A DNA stretch of 64,000 nt from Haloechinothrix aidingensis (GCF_013450155.1 NZ_JACCKD010000002.1:610531-674530), one strand, 5' to 3'. Shown: positions 37,195 through 46,134, counted from the first letter of the stretch. Translations and numbers: made by a program. The notes: generated by a model not told the origin, from the letters alone.

Positions 37195-39585
37195 GTGGCA
37201 CTACCCGGCCAGGACACCCGGGTCGTGGAGCTGCGCGTGCCCGGCCTCGTCGGGCTGAGCGGGGAACGGCTGCTGGACACCGTCTCCGCGGTCACCGTCG
37301 CCGGTGACGAGACGGCGCAGGTCATCCGCCCATCGGACCGGCTGCACAGGCCCGCGCCCGGACCGGTACTGCAGGCCTTACGGCGCTCCATGCCCCGCAC
37401 GCTCGAGGGGTACCTGTGGCACAAGATGACCTCGGGCGGACCCGTCAAGGCCGTGTGGGCGCTGCTGTTCCCGTTCGCCCTTGCCAACGTCGCACACGGG
37501 ATGCTGCCGCCGGTCGTGCCGTCGAGCTCGCTCAGCCGCGCCTGCGCGGCCGCACTGCGCGCGATCCTGCGGGCAGTCGGGATACTCCTGACCGCCCTGT
37601 TCGTCACCCAGCTCGGAGTCATCAGCCTCGATCTGGTCGCTGCCACCTGCCTCGGGGAAGCCACACCGGCCCAGACCGGCTGCCTCGGCGGCACCCCGGC
37701 CTTCCTGAGTGCCGAACTCGTCCGGGTCGCGATCGGGTTGACGCCCCTGCTGGCCCTGGTCGCCGTGCTGCACACGGTCTCCGGGATGCGCTGGTTGCCG
37801 CCGGGCGAAGTGGGTAGTGTCCACCCTGACCAACCCGATGCGGGCAACGGCGAGCTACCCGGGCACGCCCTTGCCGCGGGCAGGAACGTCCGCGTGCTCC
37901 GTGCGCTGCACACCCTGACGGCCCTGAGCTGTATCGCCCTCCTGCCCCTCGGCGGGGTGTCCGACGCGCCGGACGGCGCCACGCGCGTGGTCGTCTGGGC
38001 GTGCGCGCTCGGGTTGCTCGGGGCTTCGCTGGTGACGGCGGCCGTGCTCGACGACACGGCCCGCTGGCCGCGTGCCCTGCTGCCCCCTACCGTGGTCGTG
38101 ATCCTGCTCGTGGTTGCCGTCGCGCTGGTGGTAGCCGCGGGCGCGTACCACCTGCCGCTGGACAGCGGCGGCGCCGCGGGCGTAACCGGTATCAACACCA
38201 TGGTGGAGGCCATCGGCGCGGCGCTGCTGCTCGGATGCGTCGCGTTCGGCGTCCTGCTCGTGCCGTCGGCGATACTCGCGCGCCGCCTGTGGCGCGCGCT
38301 GCCACGCAGGCTGCGGCCCTGGCTCGGCGGGTGGGTGGCCGCACCCACCCTGTTCCTCGCCTGCCTGACGGGCGCCGGGTTCGGCGCGGGTCTCGCGATC
38401 GCGGTACGCGAGTTGCTCGGTGAGCGCGGGTTCGCGCTCCCCACCAGCTACACCGCGCTCACCCTGCTGTGGGGAGCGGGCACCGTCGGGGCCCTTCTCA
38501 TCGCGACGATCACCTACGGCATCGCGATCCCGCTGCGCAAGCGCTCGCGCGGCATCCCGATGATCGTGCGGATGCTGCACAGCGACGAGCGGGACAGGGA
38601 GAGTGCCGCCGACGCCTGGGCAGCCTCGATCATCGAACGCAAGCACCTGCACCGGCTGGTGTCCGCCCTGGTGATACTCATGGCCGCGGGAGCGCTCGCA
38701 CTCGTCGCCATGCGGATGACCGGTACGGAGCGGCCCGGCTGGCTCGAGCCGCTGTCCGCGCTCGGCGTCTTCGCCCTCGGCCTGCTCGCCGCGGGCCTGC
38801 TCCGCGTGGTCTACACGGCAGCGCGCTCGCAGGGCCGCGACCGGCACCTCGGCGCGCTGGCCGACCTGGTGTACTTCTGGCCACGCTCCGCCCACCCGGT
38901 CGTGCCGCCCTCGTACGCGCTCAAGGTCGTGCCCGATGTGGCCGATCGCGTGCGGCACCACCTGGCGGATGCCAGTACCCACGTGGTGGTCTCCGGCTAC
39001 AGTCACGGCGGCCTGCTCGCGGTGCTGGCCGTCGCACGGCTGGCCGGGTCGGTGGACGAGGCCCAGCGGGAACGGATCGGGCTGGTCACAGCCGGATCAC
39101 CGCTGCAGTGGGGATACCAGCGCGCCTTCCCCGCGCTGCTGCCGCACACCTCACTCGCCACCCTGTACGGCACGTTGCACGGACGTTGGCGCGGGTTGTG
39201 CCGCGGCACCGATCCCTTCGGTGGTGGGGTGACGACGTGGCGTCACCAGATCGTCGACGACCGGCTGCTCGGCGTCGGTTACCTGACCGACGGCGGGATC
39301 GGCCCGCTGCCCGCGGCCGAGCAGAGCCCGAACGGCGCTCTGGTGCTCGGTGGTGATCACTGGTTGCCGGACCCCGTCCCGCACTCCGACAACGGGCACC
39401 GCTGGGCCGCGGGCACGCTCCGCCACTCCGACTACCTCATCGACCAGGAATGGGACCGGGCGGTAGCGATCGCCGCGGGGCTGGAACGCCCCGGCGGGGC
39501 CCGGGGTTCCTGTACCGAGCAGGCCGCGCTGTTCAGCGACCTCCCCGCGTTCGGCAAGCCGCCCGGCGCCCGCCGGTCCCCCTGA
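37195..39585 (+). CDS. Large polytopic membrane protein with C-terminal serine-hydrolase domain
   Basis: 796 aa, family not recognised. A soluble N-terminal stretch (about 80 residues) is followed by roughly ten membrane helices (for example AVGILLTALFVTQLGVISL, PPTVVVILLVVAVALVVAAG, LVSALVILMAAGALALVAM). From about residue 560 a soluble region shows an alpha/beta-hydrolase-like elbow: THVVVSGYSHGGLLAVLAVARL with Ser603, then GLVTAGSPLQWGYQRAFP, a lipase-like pattern. Later HSDNGHRWAAGTLRHSDYL offers His candidates. GTG start with GGAGG seven bases upstream. It is not part of the conserved tmk-manA order of mycobacteria and so looks lineage-specific. A lipid or other membrane-surface substrate is possible, not shown. 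Confidence 0.8.
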   Translation: MALPGQDTRVVELRVPGLVGLSGERLLDTVSAVTVAGDETAQVIRPSDRLHRPAPGPVLQALRRSMPRTLEGYLWHKMTSGGPVKAVWALLFPFALANVAHGMLPPVVPSSSLSRACAAALRAILRAVGILLTALFVTQLGVISLDLVAATCLGEATPAQTGCLGGTPAFLSAELVRVAIGLTPLLALVAVLHTVSGMRWLPPGEVGSVHPDQPDAGNGELPGHALAAGRNVRVLRALHTLTALSCIALLPLGGVSDAPDGATRVVVWACALGLLGASLVTAAVLDDTARWPRALLPPTVVVILLVVAVALVVAAGAYHLPLDSGGAAGVTGINTMVEAIGAALLLGCVAFGVLLVPSAILARRLWRALPRRLRPWLGGWVAAPTLFLACLTGAGFGAGLAIAVRELLGERGFALPTSYTALTLLWGAGTVGALLIATITYGIAIPLRKRSRGIPMIVRMLHSDERDRESAADAWAASIIERKHLHRLVSALVILMAAGALALVAMRMTGTERPGWLEPLSALGVFALGLLAAGLLRVVYTAARSQGRDRHLGALADLVYFWPRSAHPVVPPSYALKVVPDVADRVRHHLADASTHVVVSGYSHGGLLAVLAVARLAGSVDEAQRERIGLVTAGSPLQWGYQRAFPALLPHTSLATLYGTLHGRWRGLCRGTDPFGGGVTTWRHQIVDDRLLGVGYLTDGGIGPLPAAEQSPNGALVLGGDHWLPDPVPHSDNGHRWAAGTLRHSDYLIDQEWDRAVAIAAGLERPGGARGSCTEQAALFSDLPAFGKPPGARRSP

Positions 39586-39625
39586 CGAGCCCCCGGACGA
39601 GCCCCCGGACGAGCCCCCTGACGAC
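39578..39625. repeat. Four 12-bp tandem repeats spanning a stop codon
   Basis: Units CCCCCTGACGAG, CCCCCGGACGAG (twice) and CCCCCTGACGAC. The TGA of unit 1 is the stop codon of the membrane hydrolase gene. Units 2 and 3 have GGA at that place and unit 4 has TGA again. Confidence 0.95.
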
Positions 39626-39647
39626 CGGCAGCACCGGTGCCCGGTGC

Positions 39648-40715
39648 CTACGTCAACCCCACCTCGTTCAGCAACTTCCGGGTCTCATCCGGGGCGGACA
39701 GCTCGGACAGGTCGATGTTCGGCCCGTCCAGCTCCTCGACGTCCTGCAGGTCGTGCCGGGTCGATGTCACGTTCGCGCGCATCGGGTACTCGGCGGCGGC
39801 GTCCGCGAAGTACTGCTGGGCGGTACCGGACATCAGGAACCGGGCCGCCTCCGAGGCGGCTTCCGGGGCGTCGCTGGACCGCACCACGCCGACCCCGGCA
39901 ACGTCGACGAGGGCAAGCGCGTCACCGGCGGCGGGGTGGTGCAGCTCGGCGGCGACGCCGGCCGCGCCCCGCTCGACGGTCCTCATGCGATGGTCGTCGT
40001 GGTTCACGAGGCCGAGCGCGACCTCGCCGTTGTCGACAGCGTCCAGGACGCTCGCGTTGTCCGCGAAGGCCTCCGGGTCGTTGCCCGCGAAGTCGGTCAG
40101 CCACTCGCGCGCGCCGTTGTCGCCCTCGAGCCGTCGCAGGCCGGACACGAAGGTCTGCCAGGAGGCGTCCGCGGGCGCGTAGCCGACCTCGCCGGCCCAC
40201 TGCTCGTCGACGAGCTCCTCCGTGGTGTCCGGCAGGTCCTCCTCGTCGACCCGGCCGGGGTGGTAGGCGATCGCCCGCTTCCGGGCCGAGGTCGCCACCC
40301 AGCTGCCGTCGGATGCCCGGAAGCGCTCCGGGGCCACGGTGAGCACGTGCTCGGGCAGCTCGCGCAGCACGCCGTTCGCGCGAAGCGCGCCGAGGGTCCC
40401 TGCGCTCTCCGCGAGGAACAGGTCCGCCTCGGTGCCCGCACCCTCCCCGGCCAGCTGCGCGGCCAGCTCCGCGCCGTCCCCGTAGCGGACCTGCACGGAA
40501 TGGCCGGTGGTGTCCTCGAGGTAGGGCACGATCCCGCCGACGAGCTCCTCGGCGCGGCCCGAGTAGAGGGTCAGCGTGCTGCCGTCGTCGGCGTCGGCCG
40601 TATCACTGTCATCGGGGTCCCCGGCCCCCGCCTGCGGGCCACACGCCGCCAGCGCCACGAACACGGCTCCTGCGGCCGTACCGGCACCGAGGCGCCGGTA
40701 CGCGCTACTCGCCAT
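39648..40715 (-). CDS. Iron(III)-type ABC substrate-binding lipoprotein, orphan
   Basis: 355 aa. Signal peptide with lipobox LAAC, then an acidic linker (GDPDDSDTADADD) and a FutA/Fbp-type periplasmic-binding fold: STLTLYSGRAEELVGGIVPYLE, VQVRYGDGAELAAQL, ATSARKRAIAYHP, WAGEVGYAPADASWQTFV and the ending AEYPMRANVTS. Family members bind ferric ion. ATG 40715 follows GAGGAGG. No permease or ATPase gene of the iron family is adjacent, so it must share a transporter encoded elsewhere or do another job. Confidence 0.9.
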   Translation of the reverse strand: MASSAYRRLGAGTAAGAVFVALAACGPQAGAGDPDDSDTADADDGSTLTLYSGRAEELVGGIVPYLEDTTGHSVQVRYGDGAELAAQLAGEGAGTEADLFLAESAGTLGALRANGVLRELPEHVLTVAPERFRASDGSWVATSARKRAIAYHPGRVDEEDLPDTTEELVDEQWAGEVGYAPADASWQTFVSGLRRLEGDNGAREWLTDFAGNDPEAFADNASVLDAVDNGEVALGLVNHDDHRMRTVERGAAGVAAELHHPAAGDALALVDVAGVGVVRSSDAPEAASEAARFLMSGTAQQYFADAAAEYPMRANVTSTRHDLQDVEELDGPNIDLSELSAPDETRKLLNEVGLT

Positions 40716-40866
40716 CGCCCCTCCTCGGAAACCGCACACGGTCGTATCACTCCGGGTAGGCAACCATAACCGAAGGGTGCGGCACCGGCCGGTAGCCACG
40801 GCAGGTGTCGCGCCTGCCCGCACACACCATCGACCGAGGTGTGGGGCGGACCACTGCCGCGGAGGG

Positions 40867-42108
40867 TCACGCCTTGCCCGGGGTGGCGCAGAACACGTGG
40901 CAGTCCGCGCCCGCGTCTGCGGGCCACAGCGCGATCTCCGGGTCGGAAGCCGGCAGCCACACGGAGCTCCCCTTGGCCAGCTCGACCTCGCGCGCGCTGC
41001 CGTCCACACCGCGCAGCACGACGCTTCCCTGCGTGCAGACCACGATGCGCGGTCCCGCGTACGGCAGCCGGGCTTCCCCGGCGTCGCCCGCACGCCAGTA
41101 CAGCCGGGCCAGCTCGAACTCCGCCGCGTCGGTCGGATACACGAGCATCCGGTCGCACCCGGCCGCGCATTCGCCCCGGAGCACGGGCATGTCCCCGTCG
41201 GCGAAGTCGACGACGCGCAGCAGCTCGGGTACGTCGACATGCTTCGGGGTCAGGCCGCAGCGCAGCACGTTGTCCGAGTTGGCGAGGATCTCCACCGCTG
41301 TCCCGCGCAGGTAGAGGTGCAGGTTGCCGGGCGGCAGGTAGATCGCCTCGCCCGCCCGCAGCACGATCCGGTTGAGCAGCAACGCGGCGAGCACGCCCGC
41401 ATCGCGGGGATGCCGCTCACCCAGCTCGACGATGGTGTGGCACTCCGTTGCGAACTCCCCGCCCGCGTCCGCGTGCGTGGCGCACGCGCTGAGCACGTCC
41501 GGCAGCACCTCATCCAAGGTCTGCTGCGGGAGCGTGATCCAGGTGGTGAACAGCGCGCGCAGGCCGTCGGCGTCGGGCTGCCCGGCCAGTAGGTCGATGT
41601 AGCTGCTCAAGCTCGGTGGCTCGATCGCGCGCAGCAGCTCGACGGTGCGCAGGGCATCGCGAAACCCGGCGAGCACGTGAAACTCCGTCAGCGCGCATAC
41701 CAGTTCGGGCTTGGCCGTGGGGTCCGGGTAGTTGCGCTCGCCGGCATCCCGCGGAACGCCGGCTCCTTCCTCCCTGGCATAGCCCTCACGGGCCTGCTCG
41801 GCGGTCGGGTGCGCCTGCATGGACAGCGGCTCATCCGCCGCGAGGATCTTCAGCAGGAACGGCAGCCGGCCGCCCCACAACCGCGTACAGGTGGTGCCGA
41901 GCTGGCTGTCCGGGTCGTTCGCGACCACATCCAGGAGGCTGCGTTCGGCGCCGTCGGCTCCGACCAGCGTGGACGGGTCGCCTGGGTGCGCTCCCATCCA
42001 CAGCTCCGCCTCCGGGTGGTCGGCAGGCGACGGGTTCCCCAACAACTCCGGAATGACGGTCCGCGACCCCCACGCGTACGGTCGCACGGCGTTGCGCAGC
42101 AGCTCCAC
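40867..42108 (-). CDS. manA: Mannose-6-phosphate isomerase, class I
   Basis: 413 aa zinc enzyme interconverting fructose-6-phosphate and mannose-6-phosphate, the entry to GDP-mannose and envelope mannans. Metal ligands sit in LSMQAHPTAEQA and NYPDPTAKPELVCALTEFHVLAGF, with another His in LPPGNLHLYLRGTAVEILANSDNVLRCGLTPKHVD, the signature end of class I enzymes. GTG start; AAGGAGAG lies about 14 bases upstream. The unit with the SIS protein, Trm112-like protein and manB is conserved from Rv3257c to Rv3255c. Confidence 0.95.
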   Translation of the reverse strand: MELLRNAVRPYAWGSRTVIPELLGNPSPADHPEAELWMGAHPGDPSTLVGADGAERSLLDVVANDPDSQLGTTCTRLWGGRLPFLLKILAADEPLSMQAHPTAEQAREGYAREEGAGVPRDAGERNYPDPTAKPELVCALTEFHVLAGFRDALRTVELLRAIEPPSLSSYIDLLAGQPDADGLRALFTTWITLPQQTLDEVLPDVLSACATHADAGGEFATECHTIVELGERHPRDAGVLAALLLNRIVLRAGEAIYLPPGNLHLYLRGTAVEILANSDNVLRCGLTPKHVDVPELLRVVDFADGDMPVLRGECAAGCDRMLVYPTDAAEFELARLYWRAGDAGEARLPYAGPRIVVCTQGSVVLRGVDGSAREVELAKGSSVWLPASDPEIALWPADAGADCHVFCATPGKA

Positions 42109-42167
42109 TCCGAGTCACTCTCCTTACCCGTGGCAGGCGAACGGCCGCCGCGTCCCGATCGGCGCGG

Positions 42168-43268
42168 TCAAGCGGGAGCGAACAGGCCCGTGCCCCCGAC
42201 GGTTCCGGTGGCGAGGCCGAGATACAGGGCAGCGAGTTCGAATCGCAGCGCAAGCGCGACCGCCCTGGTCGGCTCGTCGGCGCCGATCTCCTCGTTCGCG
42301 TCGAGCACGTCCGCGGAGGTCAGCACGTGTTCGGCAGCACGCCGAGTCGCGTCAGCCTGCGCGCCGGTCCGCACCGCGAGCAGCATCACCCGCATCGCGG
42401 GGCCGTCGTCGCCCTCGTACGGGTCGGCGAAGATGTCGTCGTCGTTCGACAACGCCACCGCACTGCGGTGCAGTGCGGTGCGGGAGACCGCCCGCCGGTA
42501 CTCGGAGACATCGCTCACCACGGCGGCATCGGTGGCCAGGGCATACGCCGCGTACCCGGCCACGGAGGTGGCGACCGGGTCCAGCCCCCACAGCAGCGGG
42601 GTCCGCTCGGCGATCCGCAGGGCGAGCGACTTGGCCGGGTTGACGAACGACTCGTGCCCGAGATGATCGCGCGCGGCCTCCGCGTCGAGCTCGTCGGCGA
42701 GCACCTCGAAGTCGACCTCCACAAGGCCCAGCACGGCGGCCACCTGTAGGCCGCAGGTGAGGGCGTGCGCGAAGTCGCGGCGTGCGGCCAACTCGCTGCG
42801 CGGGGCGATGTGCACACCGCGGCCGGCGACCGACGCTGCCACCGGCCCCTCGTCCGGAGCGGAGAGCACGACGCGGGCGCCGTACCGGCAAGCGCGGTCC
42901 AGCGACTCCGCCAGTTCCTGGTCCCCGGGGTCGTCGGTGTGCGCGTACACCACATCCAACGGCCCAGCCCAGCTCGGCACCACGTCGGCGAACACGACCG
43001 GCAGCTGGGCCCCGGGGTCCAGCAGCGCCGCGAGCATCCGCGCCACCGCGTCGCCGACAGCGCTGCGGGTGATCAGTACCAGCGCGCGCGGCTCGTGCCG
43101 CTCCAGCTTCGCGGCCAGCTCGTCGGCCCGCTCGGACGCGGAACGCACCTGGGCACCGGCCATCGCCGCGGCGCGCAGGGCGCCGCCGCTGTCGACGTCG
43201 GCCAGCCGCGCCGGGTCGTCGAGCAGGGTGTCATCAAGCACCATCGGCACGCTTGACGTCCGATCCAT
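42168..43268 (-). CDS. SIS-domain protein, phosphoglucose/phosphomannose isomerase-like
   Basis: 366 aa. Two SIS (sugar isomerase) halves: MAGAQVRSASERADELAAKL, ALVLITRSAVGDAVARMLAAL and ARVVLSAPDEGPVAA in the first, and SFVNPAKSLALRIAERTPLLWG in the second, a pattern seen in bifunctional PGI/PMI enzymes. Orthologue of Rv3256c, which is uncharacterised. Start ATG 43268 has AGGAGG nine bases upstream and overlaps the end of the Trm112-like gene by 35 bases; ATG 43244 is an alternative without a ribosome site. It lies between manB and manA, so a hexose-phosphate substrate or regulatory ligand is likely. Confidence 0.87.
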   Translation of the reverse strand: MDRTSSVPMVLDDTLLDDPARLADVDSGGALRAAAMAGAQVRSASERADELAAKLERHEPRALVLITRSAVGDAVARMLAALLDPGAQLPVVFADVVPSWAGPLDVVYAHTDDPGDQELAESLDRACRYGARVVLSAPDEGPVAASVAGRGVHIAPRSELAARRDFAHALTCGLQVAAVLGLVEVDFEVLADELDAEAARDHLGHESFVNPAKSLALRIAERTPLLWGLDPVATSVAGYAAYALATDAAVVSDVSEYRRAVSRTALHRSAVALSNDDDIFADPYEGDDGPAMRVMLLAVRTGAQADATRRAAEHVLTSADVLDANEEIGADEPTRAVALALRFELAALYLGLATGTVGGTGLFAPA

Positions 43269-43488
43269 CGGGCACGTCCTCCTGTGCGTCCTCATCGCCA
43301 CCGGGACGGTGGGACTCGTCGAGCAAGAGCACGGGGATACCGTCCCGGATCGGGTACTGCCTGCCGCACTCGGTGCAGCTCAGCATGTCGGCACCCGGAT
43401 CGGTCGGGGTTCCCTTCACCAGTGGAGCGTGATCCTGCGCCGGACAGGCGAGGATCTCCAGCAACTGCTTGTCAACCGTGAAGGCCAT
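43234..43488 (-). CDS. Trm112-like zinc-ribbon protein
   Basis: 84 aa. Trm112 family small protein (in other organisms an activator of methyltransferases). Residues DKQLLEILACPAQDHAPL, LSCTECGRQYPIRDGIPVLL are the two halves of the ribbon. Only three of the usual four cysteines are present (Cys15, Cys38, Cys41): the normal CPxC reads CPAQ, with His20 nearby. The tail is acidic. It overlaps the SIS gene and follows manB on the same strand. Confidence 0.85.
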   Translation of the reverse strand: MAFTVDKQLLEILACPAQDHAPLVKGTPTDPGADMLSCTECGRQYPIRDGIPVLLLDESHRPGGDEDAQEDVPDGSDVKRADGA

Positions 43489-43609
43489 GCTTCCCTCTCT
43501 ACCACGTGATACGCCGAGCCGGCACGCGGCTCACGGACCGGATCCGGACAGGCAGCCGGCACGCCGCGGGCCACCTGCCTGGTTGCGGAGGCTGCCCTCG
43601 CGCGACCCG

Positions 43610-44968
43610 TCAGTCACGAATGATCGCGAGTACCTCGTCGGTCAGCTTCCGCATAGCCTCTTCATTCTCCGCCTCGACGTTCAGCCGCAACAACGGTTCG
43701 GTGTTCGACGCCCGCAGATTGAACCACGCTCCCCCGGCGAGCTCGACCGTCAGGCCGTCCAGATCATCGACGCCGACCCCGTCGCGCGCGGCGAACGCCT
43801 CCCGGACCGCACGCTGACGCGCATGTTGATCATCCACAGTGGAGTTGATTTCGCCCGATGCGACGTATCGCTGGTAACGGCCGGTCAGCGTGGACAGCGG
43901 CCCGTCGTGCGCACCGAGCGCCGCCAGCACGTGCAGCGCGGCCAGCATGCCCGTGTCGGCACGCCAGAAGTCGCGGAAGTAGTAATGCGCGGAGTGCTCA
44001 CCGCCGAATATCGCATCCGTCTCGGCCATCTTCTGCTTGATGAACGAGTGCCCCACCCGGGTGCGTACCGGTGTCCCGCCGTGCTCGGCGACGATCTCGG
44101 GAACGGCCCGCGATGTGATCAGGTTATGGATGATCGCGGCGCCCGGCTCCTTCGCGAGCTCGCGCACCGCCACCAGCGCGGTGATCGCACTCGGCGGGAC
44201 GGGTTCACCACGCTCGTCGATCACGTAGCAACGATCGGCGTCACCGTCGAACGCCAGGCCGGCGTTCGCCCCGGCCTCGCGTACCGCGTGCTGCAGGTCC
44301 ACGAGGTTCGCCGGGTCGAGCGGGTTCGCCTCGTGGTTCGGGAAGTTCCCGTCCAGCTCGAAGTACATCGGCACGATCTCGATGGGCAACCCGTCGAACA
44401 CCGTCGGCACGGTGTGCCCGGCCATGCCGTTGCCCGCGTCCACGACGATCCGCAGCGGCCGCGAGCCCGAGAGGTCGACCAGGTCACGCAGGTGTGCCGC
44501 GTAGTCGCCGAGCACGTCGCGCTCGGTCACCGTGCCGCCTGCCCCGACGAACTCCGGAACTCCCTGCTCGACCACCTCGCGGATCTCCGCGAGGCCGGAC
44601 TCCTGGCCGACCGGGGCTGCCCCGGCACGGCACAGCTTGATGCCGTTGTACTCGGCCGGGTTGTGACTGGCCGTGAACATCGCCCCCGGCAGGTTCAAAC
44701 TGCCCGAGGCGAAGTAGAGCTGGTCGGTACTGGCCAGCCCGATCGAGACGACGTCCACCCCCTGGGAGGTCACCCCGCGCGCGAAGGCCTCGGCCAGCCC
44801 CGGGGACGAGTCCCGCATATCGTGGCCGACCGCCACCGCCGACGCGCCCTCGGCCAGCACCAGCCTGGCGAACGCCCCGCCGAACTGCGCGACAAGGTCC
44901 GCGTCGAGCTGCTCCCCGACCACCCCGCGGATATCGTAGGCCTTGACGATCTCCGAAAGGTCACTCAC
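43610..44968 (-). CDS. manB: Phosphomannomutase/phosphoglucomutase
   Basis: 452 aa alpha-D-phosphohexomutase converting mannose-6-phosphate to mannose-1-phosphate for GDP-mannose. The N-terminus VKAYDIRGVVGEQLD is a family marker. The phosphoserine loop is FTASHNPAEYNG, the magnesium site FDGDADRCYVID, the sugar-specificity loop GGEHSAHYYF, and the phosphate-binding loop is RASNTEPLLRLNVEAE. Start GTG 44968 with GGAG five bases upstream. First gene of the mannose unit and orthologue of Rv3257c. Confidence 0.95.
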   Translation of the reverse strand: MSDLSEIVKAYDIRGVVGEQLDADLVAQFGGAFARLVLAEGASAVAVGHDMRDSSPGLAEAFARGVTSQGVDVVSIGLASTDQLYFASGSLNLPGAMFTASHNPAEYNGIKLCRAGAAPVGQESGLAEIREVVEQGVPEFVGAGGTVTERDVLGDYAAHLRDLVDLSGSRPLRIVVDAGNGMAGHTVPTVFDGLPIEIVPMYFELDGNFPNHEANPLDPANLVDLQHAVREAGANAGLAFDGDADRCYVIDERGEPVPPSAITALVAVRELAKEPGAAIIHNLITSRAVPEIVAEHGGTPVRTRVGHSFIKQKMAETDAIFGGEHSAHYYFRDFWRADTGMLAALHVLAALGAHDGPLSTLTGRYQRYVASGEINSTVDDQHARQRAVREAFAARDGVGVDDLDGLTVELAGGAWFNLRASNTEPLLRLNVEAENEEAMRKLTDEVLAIIRD

Positions 44969-45171
44969 GCCCACTCCATGTTGTCTCACCAACGGCAGGA
45001 ACATTCTCCCAGTCGCCCCACCCCCGGCCGGAGCCGGAGGCGGTCGCCGGCCATCACCGGACAGGTCAGCCACATCCAGCCACACGCACCGCGTACACCC
45101 GTGTAGCTCGAGTTCCCGCAGCCTACTCGGACGGCCTGGCACGATGTCCAGAGGCCGTTCGTCGGTGCCCC

Positions 45172-45534
45172 TCAGTCCGCGGGGTCGGGAAGCACGCGCA
45201 GGTGACCGCGCCGCCCGGCATCGGCACCGCCGGGATCGTCCTGCTCCCGCCCGGAGTACTGCGGCCGACCGGCCTCCCGGACGGCCTCGGCAAGGGCGGT
45301 GAGTTCGTCGCCGGACGGCTCGGCCTCGGCGAACTCACCCTCGTGCCGGACGACCTCCCAGCCTTTCGGGGCCGTCAGCCGCACCGCATGGTGCTCGCAC
45401 AGGTCATAGGAGTGCGGCTCGGACGCGATGGCCAGCGGACCGACCACTGCCGTCGAGTCCCGATAGGCATAGGTCAGCGTCGCGACCGCCGGCTGGAGGC
45501 AGCCTGTCCGGGAACACACGCGTACGCTAGGCAC
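45172..45534 (-). CDS. DUF3499 family protein
   Basis: 120 aa. Conserved actinobacterial family with a likely metal site: Cys7 and Cys12 (VCSRTGCLQPAVATLTYAY) and Cys/His in SYDLCEHHAVRLTAPKGWEVV. The C-terminal third is acidic and low in order. GTG 45534 start by similarity to Rv3258c; the ribosome site is weak. It lies upstream of manB and divergent from the zincin-like gene, the same arrangement as Rv3258c/Rv3259. Function unknown. Confidence 0.88.
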   Translation of the reverse strand: MPSVRVCSRTGCLQPAVATLTYAYRDSTAVVGPLAIASEPHSYDLCEHHAVRLTAPKGWEVVRHEGEFAEAEPSGDELTALAEAVREAGRPQYSGREQDDPGGADAGRRGHLRVLPDPAD

Positions 45535-45666
45535 GTCCCGGACTGTATCGCCCGGACCTGTCCGTGTCTCGCTGGCACGCCGGGCGGCGGCCGTGTCCGT
45601 GTACCCGGCCCGCGCAGGGCACCGCGGGGACGACACGCCTGCGACCACGCGCGTACCCTGCAGAAC

Positions 45667-46134
45667 GTGGGATCCATTCGCAGCGCGCGGCCGCAGCGCA
45701 GGCGACGGCGCGATCGACGGGGCCGGGGCCTGCGCGGTCCGTTGATACCGGCGTCACTGCCCGCCGCGGCGAGCCGGTCCGAGCGATTCGACGCGGCCGT
45801 GGTCGAGGCACTCGAGCCCATCGAGTCCCGGTGGCATGCCGAGCTGACCAACCTCGATGTCGCCGTCGACGACGTGCCCGACGTGCGAAAGGCCCCGCCG
45901 GAAGCCGGCGGCGAGAGCATCCTGCACGACGGGGCGGTTCCGTTGTCGCGCCTCGTGCCTGCCGGGGTGGACAACGCGGGGTTACCCACCCACGCGCGCA
46001 TCCTGCTCTACCGCCACCCGCTCGAGGCACGCGCACCCGAGCAGGACATCCTGGTCGAGTTGATCCACCAGGTACTCGTCGAGCAGGTCGCCGCCTACCT
46101 CGGGCTCGACCCCGAGATCATCGAGGGCGACTAG
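45667..46134 (+). CDS. Zincin-like metallopeptidase family protein, apparently without HExxH
   Basis: 155 aa, orthologue in position of Rv3259. A basic low-complexity start (RPQRRRRRDRRGRG) precedes the conserved domain RSERFDAAVVEALEPIE, then DVPDVRKAPPE, and the helix DILVELIHQVLVEQVAAYLG. In the wider family this helix carries HExxHxxG; here the Glu and the second His are missing, so a metal-protease activity is unlikely. GTG 45667 start. Its end overlaps the end of the convergent glycosyltransferase gene by 17 bases. Confidence 0.8.
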   Translation: MGSIRSARPQRRRRRDRRGRGLRGPLIPASLPAAASRSERFDAAVVEALEPIESRWHAELTNLDVAVDDVPDVRKAPPEAGGESILHDGAVPLSRLVPAGVDNAGLPTHARILLYRHPLEARAPEQDILVELIHQVLVEQVAAYLGLDPEIIEGD

